DNA from: Mesotaenium endlicherianum
Taxonomy: Eukaryota > Streptophyta > Zygnematophyceae > Zygnematales > Mesotaeniaceae
Direction of reading: 5' to 3'
DNA length: 64,000 bases
Assembly: GCA_009602735.1 (NCBI GenBank)
Contig: WELA01007991.1
Location: 1-64,000 of the forward strand
Shown: positions 63,566 to 64,000 of the stretch, one piece after another
Numbering within the stretch: position 1 is the stretch's first letter
Layout of the letters: the number at the start of each line of letters is the position of its first letter
The notes under the pieces: generated by a model
The model's database searches: none
What the model was told of the DNA's origin: nothing
The model's input: the letters and a program-made list of their open reading frames with translations, nothing else
Program-made: the position numbers and the translations under genes

Positions 63566-64000
63566 ATGAAAAATATATTTGTCGCGATACTGTTAGTGAG
63601 CCTGTTGGCATCATGTACGAAGAACTTTAAGGACTTTAATCAGGATCCTAACCAGATTTCTGATCAGATGCTATTACAGGATAATAACCTGGTGGGATCT
63701 CCATTTTCAGGTTTGTTATTCAATATTTTTGGACACCAGATCGAAGAAGACCTTTGCCATGATTCATGGATGGGGCACCTGAATACACCAACACCCTTTG
63801 TTGGCAACGTAAACAATACCACTTACTACATCCGGTGGAATGCTTACTGGGGACGTATTTACGGAAGTGTGATGTCACCTTCAAAGCAGGTGATAGAGCT
63901 GGCTCAAAAATACAACCTGCCACTCTTTGCAACCTGGGCTAAATTGATCAGGATCCTTGCTATGTCTAAATTGACTGCATACCACGGCCCGGTAATTTAC
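63566..64000 (+). CDS. SusD/RagB-family lipoprotein, 3' end outside window
   Basis: Open from the ATG at 63566 to the window end (145 codons). A lipobox LLASC (Cys17) is followed by TKNFKDFNQDPNQ and an N-terminal SusD-like pattern with helical repeats (WAKLIRILAMSKLTAYHGPVIY). The SusC gene lies just upstream, as is normal for the pair. It would be a surface lipoprotein that caps SusC and binds the ligand. The sequence is too short to identify a subfamily with confidence, though it is of the SusD-like group with the TAYHGPV element. Confidence 0.92.
   Translation, partial: MKNIFVAILLVSLLASCTKNFKDFNQDPNQISDQMLLQDNNLVGSPFSGLLFNIFGHQIEEDLCHDSWMGHLNTPTPFVGNVNNTTYYIRWNAYWGRIYGSVMSPSKQVIELAQKYNLPLFATWAKLIRILAMSKLTAYHGPVIY

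Overview
The window is a stretch of chromosome from a member of the Bacteroidota, most likely family Chitinophagaceae. The evidence is a complete gldKLMN operon (core of the type IX secretion system, T9SS), a protein with a T9SS C-terminal sorting domain, a SusC/SusD pair, several TonB-dependent receptors with CarboxypepD-like domains, Bacteroidota-only families (DUF4271, DUF4783), and many start codons that sit just downstream of the Bacteroidota -7 promoter box TAnnTTTG. No tRNA, rRNA, CRISPR array or insertion sequence was recognised.

Layout. 1-3.9 kb is an AT-rich accessory segment: an unrecognised partial gene, a DUF6745-like gene, a broken BRO-N/DinD-type gene and an intact AbiE-type toxin-antitoxin pair with its own operator-like inverted repeat. 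4.1-7.1 kb holds small envelope genes on the minus strand (cupin, SMR/Gdx exporter, Cys-rich exported protein, TM2, DUF2752, MarC). 7.2-15.45 kb is a B12 locus on the minus strand: a cobalamin riboswitch, a BtuB-type receptor, a DUF6580 membrane protein, a BtuF-like binding protein, CobU, BluB, a DUF71 ATPase, CobT, CobS and CobC. Together they import corrinoids, make dimethylbenzimidazole and assemble the nucleotide loop; no corrin-ring synthesis genes and no BtuC/BtuD are present here. 15.5-27.7 kb has an amino-acid permease plus a transsulfuration-family PLP enzyme, a TolC/adaptor efflux pair without a pump, gpsA, hemW, DUF4271-hemD, a glycine-zipper lipoprotein and a DUF255 protein. 27.9-32.7 kb is gldKLMN.

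32.8-40.8 kb contains uvrC, a lipoprotein, an ECF sigma factor with an unusual partner, and a divergent DUF1800/DUF1501 pair. The sigma partner has a cytosolic N-terminus, one inner-membrane helix, a long Ala/Thr/Ser-rich linker and a C-terminal outer-membrane-barrel-like domain, so it could cross the whole envelope. This matches the dual-membrane-spanning anti-sigma (Dma) architecture described in Bacteroides and is the most interesting system in the window. DUF1501 carries a T9SS sorting domain, which ties it to gldKLMN.

41-64 kb is a mixed core region: an AAA_14/DUF4143 ATPase with a striking symmetrical promoter, a GMC oxidoreductase, a metal-type TonB receptor with a small partner, DUF2721, an ABC exporter, YkuK, EngB, a DUF4160/DUF2442 remnant, a haem-binding protein, gpmI, DUF4783, nadC, an eIF1-like protein, dnaX, a GNAT-like protein, a FAD oxidoreductase, and susC with a susD gene cut by the window end. 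Three families of short intergenic repeats are scattered through the window. All assignments are from reading the sequence; no database search was possible.
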